From an uncultured Prevotellaceae bacterium (GTDB taxonomy: Bacteria; Bacteroidota; Bacteroidia; Bacteroidales; Bacteroidaceae), in the NCBI GenBank assembly GCA_900321965.1, contig ONYA01000037.1:1-32445 (forward strand): a DNA stretch of 32,445 nt, given 5' to 3'. The translations under genes and the position numbers were made by a program. The notes beneath the pieces were generated by a model. That model searched no databases and was not told where the DNA came from. It saw nothing but the letters and a program-made list of their open reading frames with translations. Shown one piece after another: positions 24,673 through 32,445 of this stretch. Every line of letters starts with the position of its first letter. The stretch's first letter is position 1.

Positions 24673-25722
24673 ATGGCAGAAATGAATTTTGGTGGCGTTA
24701 TCGAAACTGTTGTCACCAGCAAGGAGTTCTCACTCGAGAAAGCACATGAAGTATTGAAGGATGAGGTTATCGCCGTCATCGGCTATGGCGTTCAGGGACC
24801 TGGTCAGGCCTGCAACCTGCGCGACAATGGCTTCAACGTCATCGTCGGACAGCGTCCCGGCAAGACCTACGACAAGGCTGTGGCCGACGGTTGGGTGCCC
24901 GGCAAGACCCTCTTCTCGATTGAGGAGGCCGCCGAGAAAGGCACTATCCTGTGTATGCTTCTGAGCGATGCTGGTCAGATTCAGCAGTGGCCCACCATCA
25001 AGCAATACCTGAAGCCCGGCAAGACCTTATATTATAGTCACGGCTTCGCCATCAACTGGAGCGACCGCACGGGTGTTGTTCCCCCGAAGGACGTCGACGT
25101 TATCATGGTGGCTCCTAAGGGTTCTGGCACCTCTCTCCGCACGATGTTCTGCGAGGGTCGCGGCCTGAACTGTTCGTACGCCGTCTATCAGGACGCTACG
25201 GGCAAGGCCAAGGATAAGACGCTCGCCTTCGGTATCGGTATCGGTGCCGGCTATATGTTCGAGACCACCTTCCAGCGCGAGGCCACCTCTGACCTCACCG
25301 GTGAGCGCGGTTCGCTGATGGGTGCCATCCAGGGTCTGCTGCTGGCTCAGTACGAAGTGCTGCGCGAGAACGGCCACTCTCCCTCGGAGGCTTTCAACGA
25401 GACTGTCGAGGAGCTCACCCAGAGCCTCGGCCCGCTCTTCGGTGCCAAGGGTATGGACTGGATGTATGCTAACTGCTCGACCACCGCTCAGCGTGGCGCC
25501 CTCGACTGGGCTCCCCGTTTCCACGACGCCATCAAGCCCGTCATGGAGTGGCTCTACTACTCGGTGAAGACTGGTAACGAGGCTCAGATCACCATCGACG
25601 CCAACTCGAAGCCCGACTACCGTGCCGGACTGGAGAAGGAACTCGAGGCTATGCGCAATCAGGAGATGTGGCGTGCTGGCGAGACCGTCCGCAAGCTGCG
25701 TCCCGAGAATCAGGACATTTAA
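24673..25722 (+). CDS. ilvC: Ketol-acid reductoisomerase
   Basis: Second common step of isoleucine and valine synthesis: isomerises and reduces acetolactate or acetohydroxybutyrate. 349 residues. The Rossmann start IAVIGYGVQGPGQACNLRD shows the GxGxxG-type nucleotide loop, followed by VIVGQRPGKTYDKA. The core has VAPKGSGTSLR and GAGYMFETTFQREATSDLTGERGSLMGAI, where the metal-binding Asp and Glu lie (EATSDLTGERG). The length matches the Bacteroidetes form of the class I enzyme. Acetolactate synthase and ilvD are not in this window. It shares strand and probably promoter with the leu genes downstream, separated by an attenuator. Confidence 0.95.
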   Translation: MAEMNFGGVIETVVTSKEFSLEKAHEVLKDEVIAVIGYGVQGPGQACNLRDNGFNVIVGQRPGKTYDKAVADGWVPGKTLFSIEEAAEKGTILCMLLSDAGQIQQWPTIKQYLKPGKTLYYSHGFAINWSDRTGVVPPKDVDVIMVAPKGSGTSLRTMFCEGRGLNCSYAVYQDATGKAKDKTLAFGIGIGAGYMFETTFQREATSDLTGERGSLMGAIQGLLLAQYEVLRENGHSPSEAFNETVEELTQSLGPLFGAKGMDWMYANCSTTAQRGALDWAPRFHDAIKPVMEWLYYSVKTGNEAQITIDANSKPDYRAGLEKELEAMRNQEMWRAGETVRKLRPENQDI

Positions 25723-25743
25723 TATTTATCCGATTAAGAACGA

Positions 25744-25824
25744 ATGAAGAGTCTGAACCTAATTAGCCTGTTTATTATTATTCGACTGCGTAAAGTGGCC
25801 GGAAGTGATGAGGTATGTATATAA
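25744..25824 (+). CDS. Branched-chain amino acid leader peptide (26 residues)
   Basis: ATG at 25744, 21 bp after the ilvC stop, TAA at 25822-25824. The first 20 residues read MKSLNLISLFIIIRLRKVAG. Of 26 residues 4 are Leu, 5 Ile and 2 Val, including three consecutive ATT codons at 25774-25782. An antiterminator segment overlaps codons 19-22, and an intrinsic terminator begins 31 bp after the stop. Composition and placement match leader peptides of ilv and leu operons in other bacteria. It would sense charged tRNA-Ile and tRNA-Leu by ribosome stalling. A modest AAGAA precedes the ATG. Confidence 0.8.
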   Translation: MKSLNLISLFIIIRLRKVAGSDEVCI

Positions 25825-25890
25825 ATTAGGTACAAGACGAACAGAACGATACAGAGCCTTTCTCACTTCCGAGTGTGAAAGGCTTTTTTT
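25800..25890 (+). promoter_or_regulatory. Attenuator: antiterminator and intrinsic terminator before leuA
   Basis: Terminator: 25855-25866 pairs with 25873-25884 (12 positions, one mismatch), loop TTCCGA, followed by a run of T to 25890. Antiterminator: CGGAAGTGA at 25800-25808 is perfectly complementary to TCACTTCCG at 25863-25871, and AGG 25811-25813 can extend it with CCT 25857-25859. The two folds exclude each other. A ribosome at the leader stop (25822) would cover the 25800-25813 segment and favour termination. One stalled at the Ile codons (25774-25782) would leave most of it free and favour read-through into leuA. Confidence 0.8.
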
Positions 25891-25921
25891 CGTTTTCTGA
25901 CAGGAGAACAGATTCTGACAT

Positions 25922-25977
25922 GAGTACATGAGGACAAGAGTACATGAGTACATGAGGACAAGAGTACAAGAGAACAA
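25922..25977. repeat. Seven-unit octamer tandem array (GAGTACAT)
   Basis: Seven 8-bp units: GAGTACAT, GAGGACAA, GAGTACAT, GAGTACAT, GAGGACAA, GAGTACAA and GAGAACAA. They lie between the attenuator and the leuA start codon, 34 bp before it, in the untranslated part of the leu mRNA. Confidence 0.9.
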
Positions 25978-26011
25978 ATATCACATAGAACTAAAATAGA
26001 AATTTGAAGAG

Positions 26012-27511
26012 ATGAACGACAGATTGTTTATTTTCGACACGACGCTTCGTGACGGCGAACAGGTGCCTGGTTGCCAGTTGAATACCGTTGAGAAGATTCA
26101 GGTGGCCAAGGCTCTTGAGCAGTTGGGCGTCGACGTGATTGAAGCAGGATTTCCCGTTTCGAGTCCAGGTGACTTCAATTCAGTTATTGAGATTTCAAAG
26201 GCCGTCACGTGGCCTACGATTTGTGCGTTGACACGCGCTGTAGAGCACGACATTGACGTGGCTTTCGAAGCTCTGAAGTATGCCAAGCACAAGCGTATCC
26301 ACACGGGTATCGGTACCTCAGACGAGCACATTCGATTCAAGTTCAACTCCACGCGCGAAGAGATTCTGGAGCGTGCCATTGCCGCTACGAAGTATGCCAA
26401 GCGCTACGTCGACGATGTGGAGTTCTACTGCGAGGACGCCGGACGTACCGACAACGAGTACCTGGCTCGGGTCGTCGAAGCCGTCATCAAGGCCGGTGCT
26501 ACAGTGGTGAATATTCCCGACACGACGGGCTACTGTCTGCCGCAGGAGTACTACGAGAAAATCAAGTACCTGAAGGAGCATGTCGACGGTATCGACCGCG
26601 CCATCATCTCGACCCATTGCCACAACGACCTGGGTATGGCTACAGCCAACACCTTCAGTGGCGTGATGGCTGGTGCACGCCAGGTAGAGGTGACCATCAA
26701 CGGCATCGGCGAGCGTGCCGGCAACACGTCATTGGAGGAGATAGCGATGATACTGAAATGCCACAAAGGTCTCGGCATCGATACAAATATCAATACTACC
26801 AAGATATATCCTACGAGCCGTATGGTGTCGAGCCTGATGAATATGCCCGTGCAGCCCAACAAGGCCATCGTTGGCCGCAACGCCTTTGCCCATTCGAGCG
26901 GCATCCATCAGGACGGCGTCTTGAAGAATGTGCATACCTACGAAATCATGGATCCCAAAGATGTGGGTATCGATGACAACAGCATCGTACTCACCGCCCG
27001 TTCGGGACGTGCAGCCCTGAAGCACCGACTGCATGTGAACGGCGTTGACGTCGAGGAGTCGAAACTCGACAAGATTTACGAAAAATTCCTACAGCTGGCC
27101 GACCAGAAGAAAGAGGTAGCCGATGCCGACGTGCTGATGTTGGCAGGAGCCGACACTGCCGACCAGCATGCCGTCCGTCTGGACTTCCTGCAGGTGACGA
27201 CGGGCAAGGGTGTGAAGTCGGTGGCCTCCATCGGTCTCGACATCAGCGGACAGAAGTTTGAGGCTGCTGCCTCGGGTAATGGTCCCGTCGATGCTGCCAT
27301 CAAGGCGCTGAAGCGTATCATCATGAAACAGATGACGCTGAAGGAGTTTACCATACAGGCCATCTCTAAAGGCTCCGACGATGTGGGTAAGGTACATATG
27401 CAGGTGGAGTACGACGGCCAGCTCTATTATGGCTTCGGTGCCGATACCGATATTGTGACAGCCTCTGTAGAAGCCTATATCGACTGTATTAACAAATTCA
27501 AGAACGAATGA
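26012..27511 (+). CDS. leuA: 2-isopropylmalate synthase
   Basis: First committed step of leucine synthesis: condenses acetyl-CoA with 2-oxoisovalerate. 499 residues. The TIM barrel opens with [17 protein letters not shown], with the metal Asp. [14 protein letters not shown] gives the two metal His residues, and [14 protein letters not shown] the next conserved loop. [11 protein letters not shown] marks the linker. From about residue 385 the LeuA regulatory domain follows ([20 protein letters not shown]), where leucine feedback normally acts. It overlaps leuC by 4 bp (ATGA). Confidence 0.93.
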   Translation: MNDRLFIFDTTLRDGEQVPGCQLNTVEKIQVAKALEQLGVDVIEAGFPVSSPGDFNSVIEISKAVTWPTICALTRAVEHDIDVAFEALKYAKHKRIHTGIGTSDEHIRFKFNSTREEILERAIAATKYAKRYVDDVEFYCEDAGRTDNEYLARVVEAVIKAGATVVNIPDTTGYCLPQEYYEKIKYLKEHVDGIDRAIISTHCHNDLGMATANTFSGVMAGARQVEVTINGIGERAGNTSLEEIAMILKCHKGLGIDTNINTTKIYPTSRMVSSLMNMPVQPNKAIVGRNAFAHSSGIHQDGVLKNVHTYEIMDPKDVGIDDNSIVLTARSGRAALKHRLHVNGVDVEESKLDKIYEKFLQLADQKKEVADADVLMLAGADTADQHAVRLDFLQVTTGKGVKSVASIGLDISGQKFEAAASGNGPVDAAIKALKRIIMKQMTLKEFTIQAISKGSDDVGKVHMQVEYDGQLYYGFGADTDIVTASVEAYIDCINKFKNE

Positions 27512-28938
27512 ACACATTATTTGACAAAATTTGGGACCAGCACGTCGTGCAACAGGTTGCCGACGGTCCCACACAACTGTATATCGACCGCCTGTACTGC
27601 CATGAGGTGACGTCGCCGCAGGCCTTCGACGGTCTGAGAGCTCGCGGACTGAAGTGTTTCCGTCCTGAGAAAATCTATTGTATGCCTGACCACAATACGC
27701 CGACGCACGACCAGGACAAGCCCATAGCCGACCCCGTGTCGAAGCAGCAGGTGGACACCTTGGAGCGTAATGCCCGTGAGTTCGGCCTGACGCACTACGG
27801 TATGGGCACACGCGACAACGGCATCATCCACGTCGTAGGCCCCGAGAAGGGACTATCGTTGCCCGGTATGACCATCGTCTGTGGCGACAGCCATACTTCG
27901 ACCCATGGCGCTATGGGTGCTGTGGCTTTCGGCATCGGCACGTCGGAGGTAGAGATGGTGATGGCCTCGCAATGTATCCTGCAGCAGAAACCCAAGTCGA
28001 TGCGTATCAACATCAACGGACGGTTGAGTAGGGGCGTGACCGCCAAGGATGTGGCTCTCTACCTGATGGCGCAGCTGACCACCTCGGGCGCTACGGGCTA
28101 TTTCGTGGAGTATGCGGGCGACGTAGTCAAGGCTTTGTCGATGGAGGGTCGCCTGACGCTCTGTAACCTCTCGATAGAGATGGGTGCCCGTGGTGGTTTC
28201 ATCGCCCCTGACGACACCACCTTTAATTATATAAAAGGTCGTGAGTTTGCTCCGAAGGGCGAGGCGTGGGACAAGGCCGTCGCCTACTGGAAGACGCTGA
28301 AGAGTGGCGACGATGCCGTCTTCGACAAGGAACTGACGTTCGACGCGAAAGACATAGAACCCCGCATTACTTACGGAACCAATCCGGGAATGGGAATAGG
28401 GATTACGGAGAGCATACCGAGCCCCCTGTCGTCCCCCGAGGGGGACACAAATGTCCTACAGAGTAATGAAGCCCCCTCGGGGGCAGTAGGGGGGTCTCGC
28501 GCTCTCGCTTATATGGGCTTTAAGCCTGGCCAGAAGCTGTTGGGCACGAAGGTTGACTACGTCTTTCTCGGTGCCTGCACCAATGGTCGCATTGAAGATT
28601 TCCGTGCTTTCGCCTCCATCGTGAAAGGGCGCAAGAAGGCTGCCGACGTGGTGGCTTGGTTAGTGCCGGGTTCGTGGGCCGTACGCCAGCAGATTGAGGA
28701 CGAGGGCCTCGACAATGTGTTGGCAGAAGCGGGTTTCGAGATCCGTCAGCCAGGCTGTTCGGCCTGCTTGGCGATGAACGACGACAAGGTGCCTGCCGGC
28801 AAGTTAGCCGTCTCGACCTCAAACCGCAACTTCGAAGGCCGTCAAGGTCCCGGTGCCCGTACCGTCTTAGCCTCGCCGCTGACCGCTGCTGCCGCTGCTG
28901 TAACAGGAGTAATAACCGACCCAAGAGAATTGTTATGA
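27508..28938 (+). CDS. leuC: 3-isopropylmalate dehydratase large subunit
   Basis: Aconitase-family subunit that carries the 4Fe-4S cluster and isomerises isopropylmalate with LeuD. 476 residues. [20 protein letters not shown] near residue 125, [14 protein letters not shown] and [13 protein letters not shown] hold the three cluster cysteines (ACTN, GCSAC), all intact. About residues 305-331 are unusual: the segment [20 protein letters not shown] with SGAVGGS is encoded by an inverted-repeat DNA element in the variable loop before YMGFKPG. The frame is kept, so the enzyme is probably active. It overlaps leuD by 4 bp. Confidence 0.92.
   Translation: MNTLFDKIWDQHVVQQVADGPTQLYIDRLYCHEVTSPQAFDGLRARGLKCFRPEKIYCMPDHNTPTHDQDKPIADPVSKQQVDTLERNAREFGLTHYGMGTRDNGIIHVVGPEKGLSLPGMTIVCGDSHTSTHGAMGAVAFGIGTSEVEMVMASQCILQQKPKSMRININGRLSRGVTAKDVALYLMAQLTTSGATGYFVEYAGDVVKALSMEGRLTLCNLSIEMGARGGFIAPDDTTFNYIKGREFAPKGEAWDKAVAYWKTLKSGDDAVFDKELTFDAKDIEPRITYGTNPGMGIGITESIPSPLSSPEGDTNVLQSNEAPSGAVGGSRALAYMGFKPGQKLLGTKVDYVFLGACTNGRIEDFRAFASIVKGRKKAADVVAWLVPGSWAVRQQIEDEGLDNVLAEAGFEIRQPGCSACLAMNDDKVPAGKLAVSTSNRNFEGRQGPGARTVLASPLTAAAAAVTGVITDPRELL
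28419..28499. repeat. Palindromic element inserted in-frame inside leuC
   Basis: About 81 bp. The left arm has a CCCCCT run, then the perfect palindrome GTCCCCCGAGGGGGAC at 28431-28446. The right arm has GCCCCCTCGGGGGC at 28471-28484, then a run of G and TCTC. The reverse complement of the right arm resembles the left arm (GAG, CCCCCT, about 4-5 bp, CCCCCGAGGGGG), so the two form a composite inverted repeat around a spacer of about 25 bp. It looks like an intergenic REP/MITE-type hairpin element that has been accepted as coding sequence. Confidence 0.7.
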
Positions 28939-29537
28939 AACAGAAATTCGACATCATCACCAGTACGTGTGTGCCCCTTCCGATAGAGAATGTGGACACC
29001 GACCAGATTATACCCGCCCGATTCCTGAAGGCGACCACCCGCGAGGAACGCTTCTTCGGCGACAACCTCTTCCGCGATTGGCGCTACCGTCCCGACGGTA
29101 GTGTGGTTGAGGATTTCGTCCTCAACAATCCCCGGTATTCGGGCTGCATCCTCGTGGCAGGCAAGAACTTCGGTTCAGGCTCCAGTCGTGAGCATGCTGC
29201 CTGGGCTATCGCGGGCTACGGCTTCCGCGTGGTCATCTCGTCGTTCTTTGCCGACATCCATAAGAACAACGAACTGAACAACTTCGTGCTGCCCGTGCAG
29301 GTCAGCGAGCCGTTCTTGCAGGAATTGTTCTCGACCATTCAAAACGACCCGAAGGCCGAGGTCGAAGTGGACTTGCCGCGTCAGACGGTCACCAACCTCG
29401 TAACAGGGCGTAGCGAGCATTTCGACATCAACGGCTATAAGAAACATTGCCTGATGAACGGGCTTGACGATATTGACTTTCTGATGCAGAACCAGGACAA
29501 AACTGAACAATGGGAATATGGAAACAAAGTTTGTTGA
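28935..29537 (+). CDS. leuD: 3-isopropylmalate dehydratase small subunit
   Basis: Swivel-domain partner of LeuC. 200 residues, normal length. [20 protein letters not shown] near the start and [21 protein letters not shown] (position about 75) are the family signatures; the latter binds substrate. The start overlaps the leuC stop by 4 bp. The last 20 bp overlap the following citramalate-synthase-like gene. Confidence 0.95.
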   Translation: MKQKFDIITSTCVPLPIENVDTDQIIPARFLKATTREERFFGDNLFRDWRYRPDGSVVEDFVLNNPRYSGCILVAGKNFGSGSSREHAAWAIAGYGFRVVISSFFADIHKNNELNNFVLPVQVSEPFLQELFSTIQNDPKAEVEVDLPRQTVTNLVTGRSEHFDINGYKKHCLMNGLDDIDFLMQNQDKTEQWEYGNKVC

Positions 29538-31059
29538 GATCTTAGACTCCACGCTTCGCGACGGCGAACAGACCAACGGCGTGTCGTTCCTGCCGCACGA
29601 GAAGCTGATTATTGCCCGCATGCTGTTGGGCGAACTCAACGTCGACCGCATCGAGGTAGGCTCTGCCCGCGTCAGCGACGGCGAGAAGGAGGCCGTGAAG
29701 ATGATCTGCCGCTATGCTGCCCAGATAGACCGTCTGGAAAGGGTAGAGGTGCTGGGATTCGTCGACGGCACGAAGAGTGTCGACTGGATTGCCGACTGCG
29801 GCTGCCAGACGCTGAACCTGCTGGCCAAGGGCTCGCTGAAGCATTGTCAGCAGCAGTTGGGGAAGACGCTCGAAGAGCATATTGCCGACATCAGCCAGAC
29901 CGTTCACTATGCCCGTAGCAAGGGTATCGTCGTGAACCTCTACCTTGAGGACTGGTCGAACGGCATGAAGGAGTCGCCCGACTACGTCTACGGACTGATG
30001 GACGCCCTGGTCGACACGGGCATCCGCCGCTTCATGCTGCCCGATACGCTGGGCATCATGAACCCCCTGCAGGTCATCGACTATATGCGTAAGATGCTGA
30101 AACGCTACCCCGACACCCACTTCGACTTCCACGCCCACAACGACTACGACTTGGCTGTCAGCAACTCGTTGGCTGCCGTCTACAGCGGAGCCCGCGGTCT
30201 GCACGTGACGGTCAACGGACTGGGCGAGCGTTGCGGTAATGCGCCGCTGTCGAGCGTCCAGGTCATTCTGAAAGACCAGTTTCTGGCACATACCAACATC
30301 TGCGAGGACAAGCTGAACGCCGTCAGCCACGTCGTCGAGAGCTATAGCGGCATTGCCGTCGCTCCCAACCAGCCCATCATCGGCGACAACGTCTTCACGC
30401 AGGTGGCCGGCGTACATGCCGACGGCGACAAGAAAGACCGCCTTTACCAGAACGCGCTGGTGCCCGAGCGCTTCGGCCGCCGTCGTGAGTATGCGTTAGG
30501 CAAGACCAGCGGCAAGGCCAACATTGCCAAGAACCTCGAAGAACTCGGACTGGAGCTGACTCCCGAGCAGCAACGCCGCGTTACCGAGCGCATTACCGAG
30601 TTGGGCGACAAGAAGGAAATCGTGACGCAGGAAGACCTGCCCTACATCGTCAGCGACGTGCTCAAACACGATGCGCCTGAGGATAAAGTGAAATTGGTAA
30701 GCTATGTAGTATCAACGGCTTACGGTCTGAAGCCTGGAGCAAACATTAAGGTCGAGATTAACGGTCAGCAGTATGAGGCTTCGGCTACCGGCGACGGTCA
30801 GTACGACGCCTTTGTCAAGTCGTTGCGCTACATCTACAAGAAGTATCTCGACCGCACGTTCCCCATCCTGCAGAACTACGCCGTCACCATCCCGCCCGGT
30901 GGACGTACCGACGCCCTGGTGCAGACGGTCATCACGTGGAACGACAACGGACGCCTGCTGCGCACCCGCGGCCTGGATGCCGACCAGACGGAGGCTGCCA
31001 TCAAGGCCACCTTTAAAATGTTGAACATCATCGAAAACGAATTAAACCAAATGTTATGA
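29518..31059 (+). CDS. LeuA-family acyltransferase, probable citramalate or second isopropylmalate synthase
   Basis: 513 residues. [20 protein letters not shown] opens the catalytic TIM barrel, [15 protein letters not shown] supplies metal His residues, and [14 protein letters not shown] follows. Residues from about 385 form a LeuA-type regulatory domain. It is clearly a paralogue, not a copy, of leuA at 26012. CimA-type enzymes condense pyruvate with acetyl-CoA to citramalate, which LeuCD and LeuB then convert to 2-oxobutyrate for isoleucine. The location between leuD and leuB fits this use, but isopropylmalate or homocitrate synthase cannot be excluded by sequence reading. The ATG lies 20 bp inside leuD, and leuB overlaps its stop by 4 bp, so translation is strongly coupled. 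Confidence 0.85.
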   Translation: METKFVEILDSTLRDGEQTNGVSFLPHEKLIIARMLLGELNVDRIEVGSARVSDGEKEAVKMICRYAAQIDRLERVEVLGFVDGTKSVDWIADCGCQTLNLLAKGSLKHCQQQLGKTLEEHIADISQTVHYARSKGIVVNLYLEDWSNGMKESPDYVYGLMDALVDTGIRRFMLPDTLGIMNPLQVIDYMRKMLKRYPDTHFDFHAHNDYDLAVSNSLAAVYSGARGLHVTVNGLGERCGNAPLSSVQVILKDQFLAHTNICEDKLNAVSHVVESYSGIAVAPNQPIIGDNVFTQVAGVHADGDKKDRLYQNALVPERFGRRREYALGKTSGKANIAKNLEELGLELTPEQQRRVTERITELGDKKEIVTQEDLPYIVSDVLKHDAPEDKVKLVSYVVSTAYGLKPGANIKVEINGQQYEASATGDGQYDAFVKSLRYIYKKYLDRTFPILQNYAVTIPPGGRTDALVQTVITWNDNGRLLRTRGLDADQTEAAIKATFKMLNIIENELNQML

Positions 31060-32117
31060 AACTGAAGATAGCCGTCCTTCCGGGCGACGGAATAGGTCCG
31101 GAAATTATGAAACAGGGCGTGGCCGTGATGGATGCCATTGCCGAGAAGTGCGGACATGAGTTTACCTACGAGGAGGCACTGGTCGGTGCCTGTGCCATCG
31201 AGGCTCTTGGCGACCCTTATCCCTCGGCAACCCACGACGTCTGCATGCGGGCCGACGCCGTACTCTTTGCTGCTGTCGGCGACCTGAAGTACGACAACGA
31301 CCCCACGCTGAAGGTGCGTCCCGAGACGGGCCTGCTGGCCATGCGCAAGCAGTTGGGTCTCTATGCCAACGTGCGCCCCGTAGCCACCTTCGACTGCCTG
31401 CTCCACAAGTCGCCGCTGAAGGAGGACCTGCTGCGTGGTGCCGACTTCGTGGTTATCCGCGAACTGACGGGCGGTATGTATTTCGGCGAGAAGTATCAGG
31501 ACAACGACCGCGCCTACGACACCAACATCTACACCCGTCCCGAGATTGAACGCATCCTGCGCGTTGCTTTCGAAATGGCGATGACGCGACGCCGCCACCT
31601 GACAGTCGTCGACAAGGCCAACGTGCTGGCTTCGAGCCGTCTGTGGCGACAGGTGGCCAAGGAGATGGAACCGCAGTATCCCGAGGTCAAGACCGACTAC
31701 ATGTTCATCGACAACGCCTCGATGCGCGTGCTGACCGAACCGCGCTTCTTCGACGTCATCGTGACGGAGAATACCTTTGGCGACATCCTGACCGACGAGA
31801 CGTCGTGCATCACCGGCTCCATGGGCCTGCAGCCCTCGTCGTCGTTAGGCGAGCATACCCCGCTCTTCGAACCCGTCCACGGCTCGTGGCCACAGGCTGC
31901 CGGACAGAACCTTGCCAACCCGTTGGCGCAGATTCTCTCTGCCGCCATGCTCCTCGAACACTTCGGACTCACCCGTGAGGGCCAACTGATACGTCAGGCC
32001 GTGAATGCCTCGCTCGACGCCAATGTCCGTACGCCCGAGATTCAGGTGGAGGGCGGCCAGCATTACGGCACGCGTGAGGTGGGCCAGTGGATTGTCGACT
32101 ATATCAAAGCGCATTAA
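31056..32117 (+). CDS. leuB: 3-isopropylmalate dehydrogenase
   Basis: NAD-dependent oxidative decarboxylation of 3-isopropylmalate, giving 2-oxoisocaproate; the enzyme can also act on methylmalate from the citramalate route. 353 residues. [15 protein letters not shown] is the N-terminal signature. [12 protein letters not shown] holds the substrate-recognition residues, [13 protein letters not shown] the catalytic Lys, and [21 protein letters not shown] the Asp metal ligands. [15 protein letters not shown] is the NAD loop. Start ATG overlaps the upstream stop (ATGA). It ends the leu operon. Confidence 0.95.
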   Translation: MKLKIAVLPGDGIGPEIMKQGVAVMDAIAEKCGHEFTYEEALVGACAIEALGDPYPSATHDVCMRADAVLFAAVGDLKYDNDPTLKVRPETGLLAMRKQLGLYANVRPVATFDCLLHKSPLKEDLLRGADFVVIRELTGGMYFGEKYQDNDRAYDTNIYTRPEIERILRVAFEMAMTRRRHLTVVDKANVLASSRLWRQVAKEMEPQYPEVKTDYMFIDNASMRVLTEPRFFDVIVTENTFGDILTDETSCITGSMGLQPSSSLGEHTPLFEPVHGSWPQAAGQNLANPLAQILSAAMLLEHFGLTREGQLIRQAVNASLDANVRTPEIQVEGGQHYGTREVGQWIVDYIKAH

Positions 32118-32129
32118 TTTGCCAATAAA

Positions 32130-32237
32130 TTTGGTATTTCGCTCACTTATTCGTACCTTTGGGCATTCGCCCGAAGGTACTTCCGTTCGGAAATACTCAA
32201 ATAAATTTGGTATTTCGCTCACTTATTCGTACCTTTG
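32130..32237 (+). promoter_or_regulatory. Two tandem copies of one consensus promoter
   Basis: TTTG at 32130-32133, 20-bp spacer, TACCTTTG at 32154-32161; the same again at 32206-32209 and 32230-32237. Thirty-eight bases (32124-32161 and 32200-32237) are identical, 76 bp apart. After the first copy GTACCTTTGGGC (32153-32164) pairs with GCCCGAAGGTAC (32169-32180), so its -7 box is part of a 12-bp hairpin. Both would drive a gene that starts at or beyond 32281. Confidence 0.7.
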
Positions 32238-32280
32238 CACCCGCAAATACATTTTTATTATTAAAAAATACAAGTTTCGC

Positions 32281-32445
32281 ATGTTGAGAAGATATAGGAA
32301 GATAAAGGAAGATATGCCGCTTTTCAGCGGCGAAAGGCTACGGGTAGGCGAGCTCTGCTCGGGAATGGATAGAGGACAATACTCTGTCTGCAAGCTTTCT
32401 GCAGCAAAACCATTGTCTTATATCTCCTTCTATCTTCATCTGTCT
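32281..32445 (+). other. Structured sequence with inverted-repeat ends and an open frame running off the window
   Basis: After the second promoter an ATG at 32281 opens a frame of 55 codons to the window end (MLRRYRKIKEDMPLFSGERL at the start). I do not recognise the product. The DNA has GAAGATAAAGGAAGATAT at about 32298-32315 and an imperfect inverted copy at about 32420-32437 (15 of 18 match). Between them lie small hairpins (GCCGCT/AGCGGC at 32316-32331, GAGC/GCTC at 32350-32360). That suggests a repeat element or a structured RNA leader rather than a normal coding start. Both readings are open. Confidence 0.3.

Noticed and set aside
1-32445. CRISPR arrays, tRNA or rRNA genes, transposases and integrases.
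   Set aside because: None were seen; the repeats found are short tandem arrays, single palindromic elements or duplicated promoters, and no spacer-repeat pattern or cloverleaf was noticed on either strand.

Overview
The window looks like a chromosomal segment from a Bacteroidales bacterium, most likely Prevotellaceae (Prevotella/Segatella-like). The reasons are an LpxC-FabZ fusion, the many promoters of the Bacteroidetes type (TAnnTTTG at -7, often with TTTG about 20 bp upstream), weak Shine-Dalgarno sequences, and a leu operon that carries a second LeuA/citramalate-synthase-like gene. The assignment is inferred from gene content and promoter style, without any database search.

Layout. 1-2261 (+): the end of an EmrA/HlyD-type membrane fusion protein and an MFS-type exporter. 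2271-5000: a patchwork with a beta-carbonic anhydrase, the C-terminal half of an ACT-domain gene, an acyl-ACP thioesterase, and a recombination scar where a flavodoxin-like fragment (+) meets an AraC-family regulator (-) that has lost its 3' end. 5167-7191 (+): a compact redox operon with a bacterioferritin-like protein, a flavin-binding PNPOx-fold protein, a 56-residue winged-helix-like protein, and a metallo-beta-lactamase fold protein fused to rubredoxin. 7292-11699 (-): three consecutive dCache sensor genes: a sensor with no output domain, a sensor-HAMP protein with a degenerate kinase remnant, and a complete histidine kinase. 11936-13608 (+): a Y-family polymerase followed by a truncated YolD-like gene. 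About 13700-13791 (-): a candidate small RNA with its own promoter and terminator. 13954-23511 (-): an envelope and housekeeping run in transcription order HD phosphohydrolase, lpxD, lpxC-fabZ, lpxA, miaA, PBP1A, Pif1-like helicase. 23600-24475 (+): map. 24506-32117 (+): ilvC, then leuA-leuC-leuD-cimA-like-leuB. 32118-32445: two copies of one promoter and the start of a structured sequence that leaves the window.

How the parts work together. The ilv/leu block makes leucine and isoleucine/valine intermediates. Between ilvC and leuA lies a 26-residue leader peptide with 11 Leu/Ile/Val codons, an antiterminator helix and an intrinsic terminator: the classical layout for ribosome-mediated attenuation, here placed inside the operon. 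The lpx genes build lipid A, and PBP1A builds peptidoglycan from the same strand. The redox operon has a divergent AraC-type promoter region and suggests an oxygen/iron stress response. The Cache trio suggests reception of an extracytoplasmic signal by three related sensors with one active kinase.

Most noteworthy: the attenuator, the Cache trio with its degraded kinase, an in-frame palindromic insertion in leuC, the small RNA candidate, the terminator-promoter unit present twice, and 7-8 bp tandem arrays at four gene junctions.
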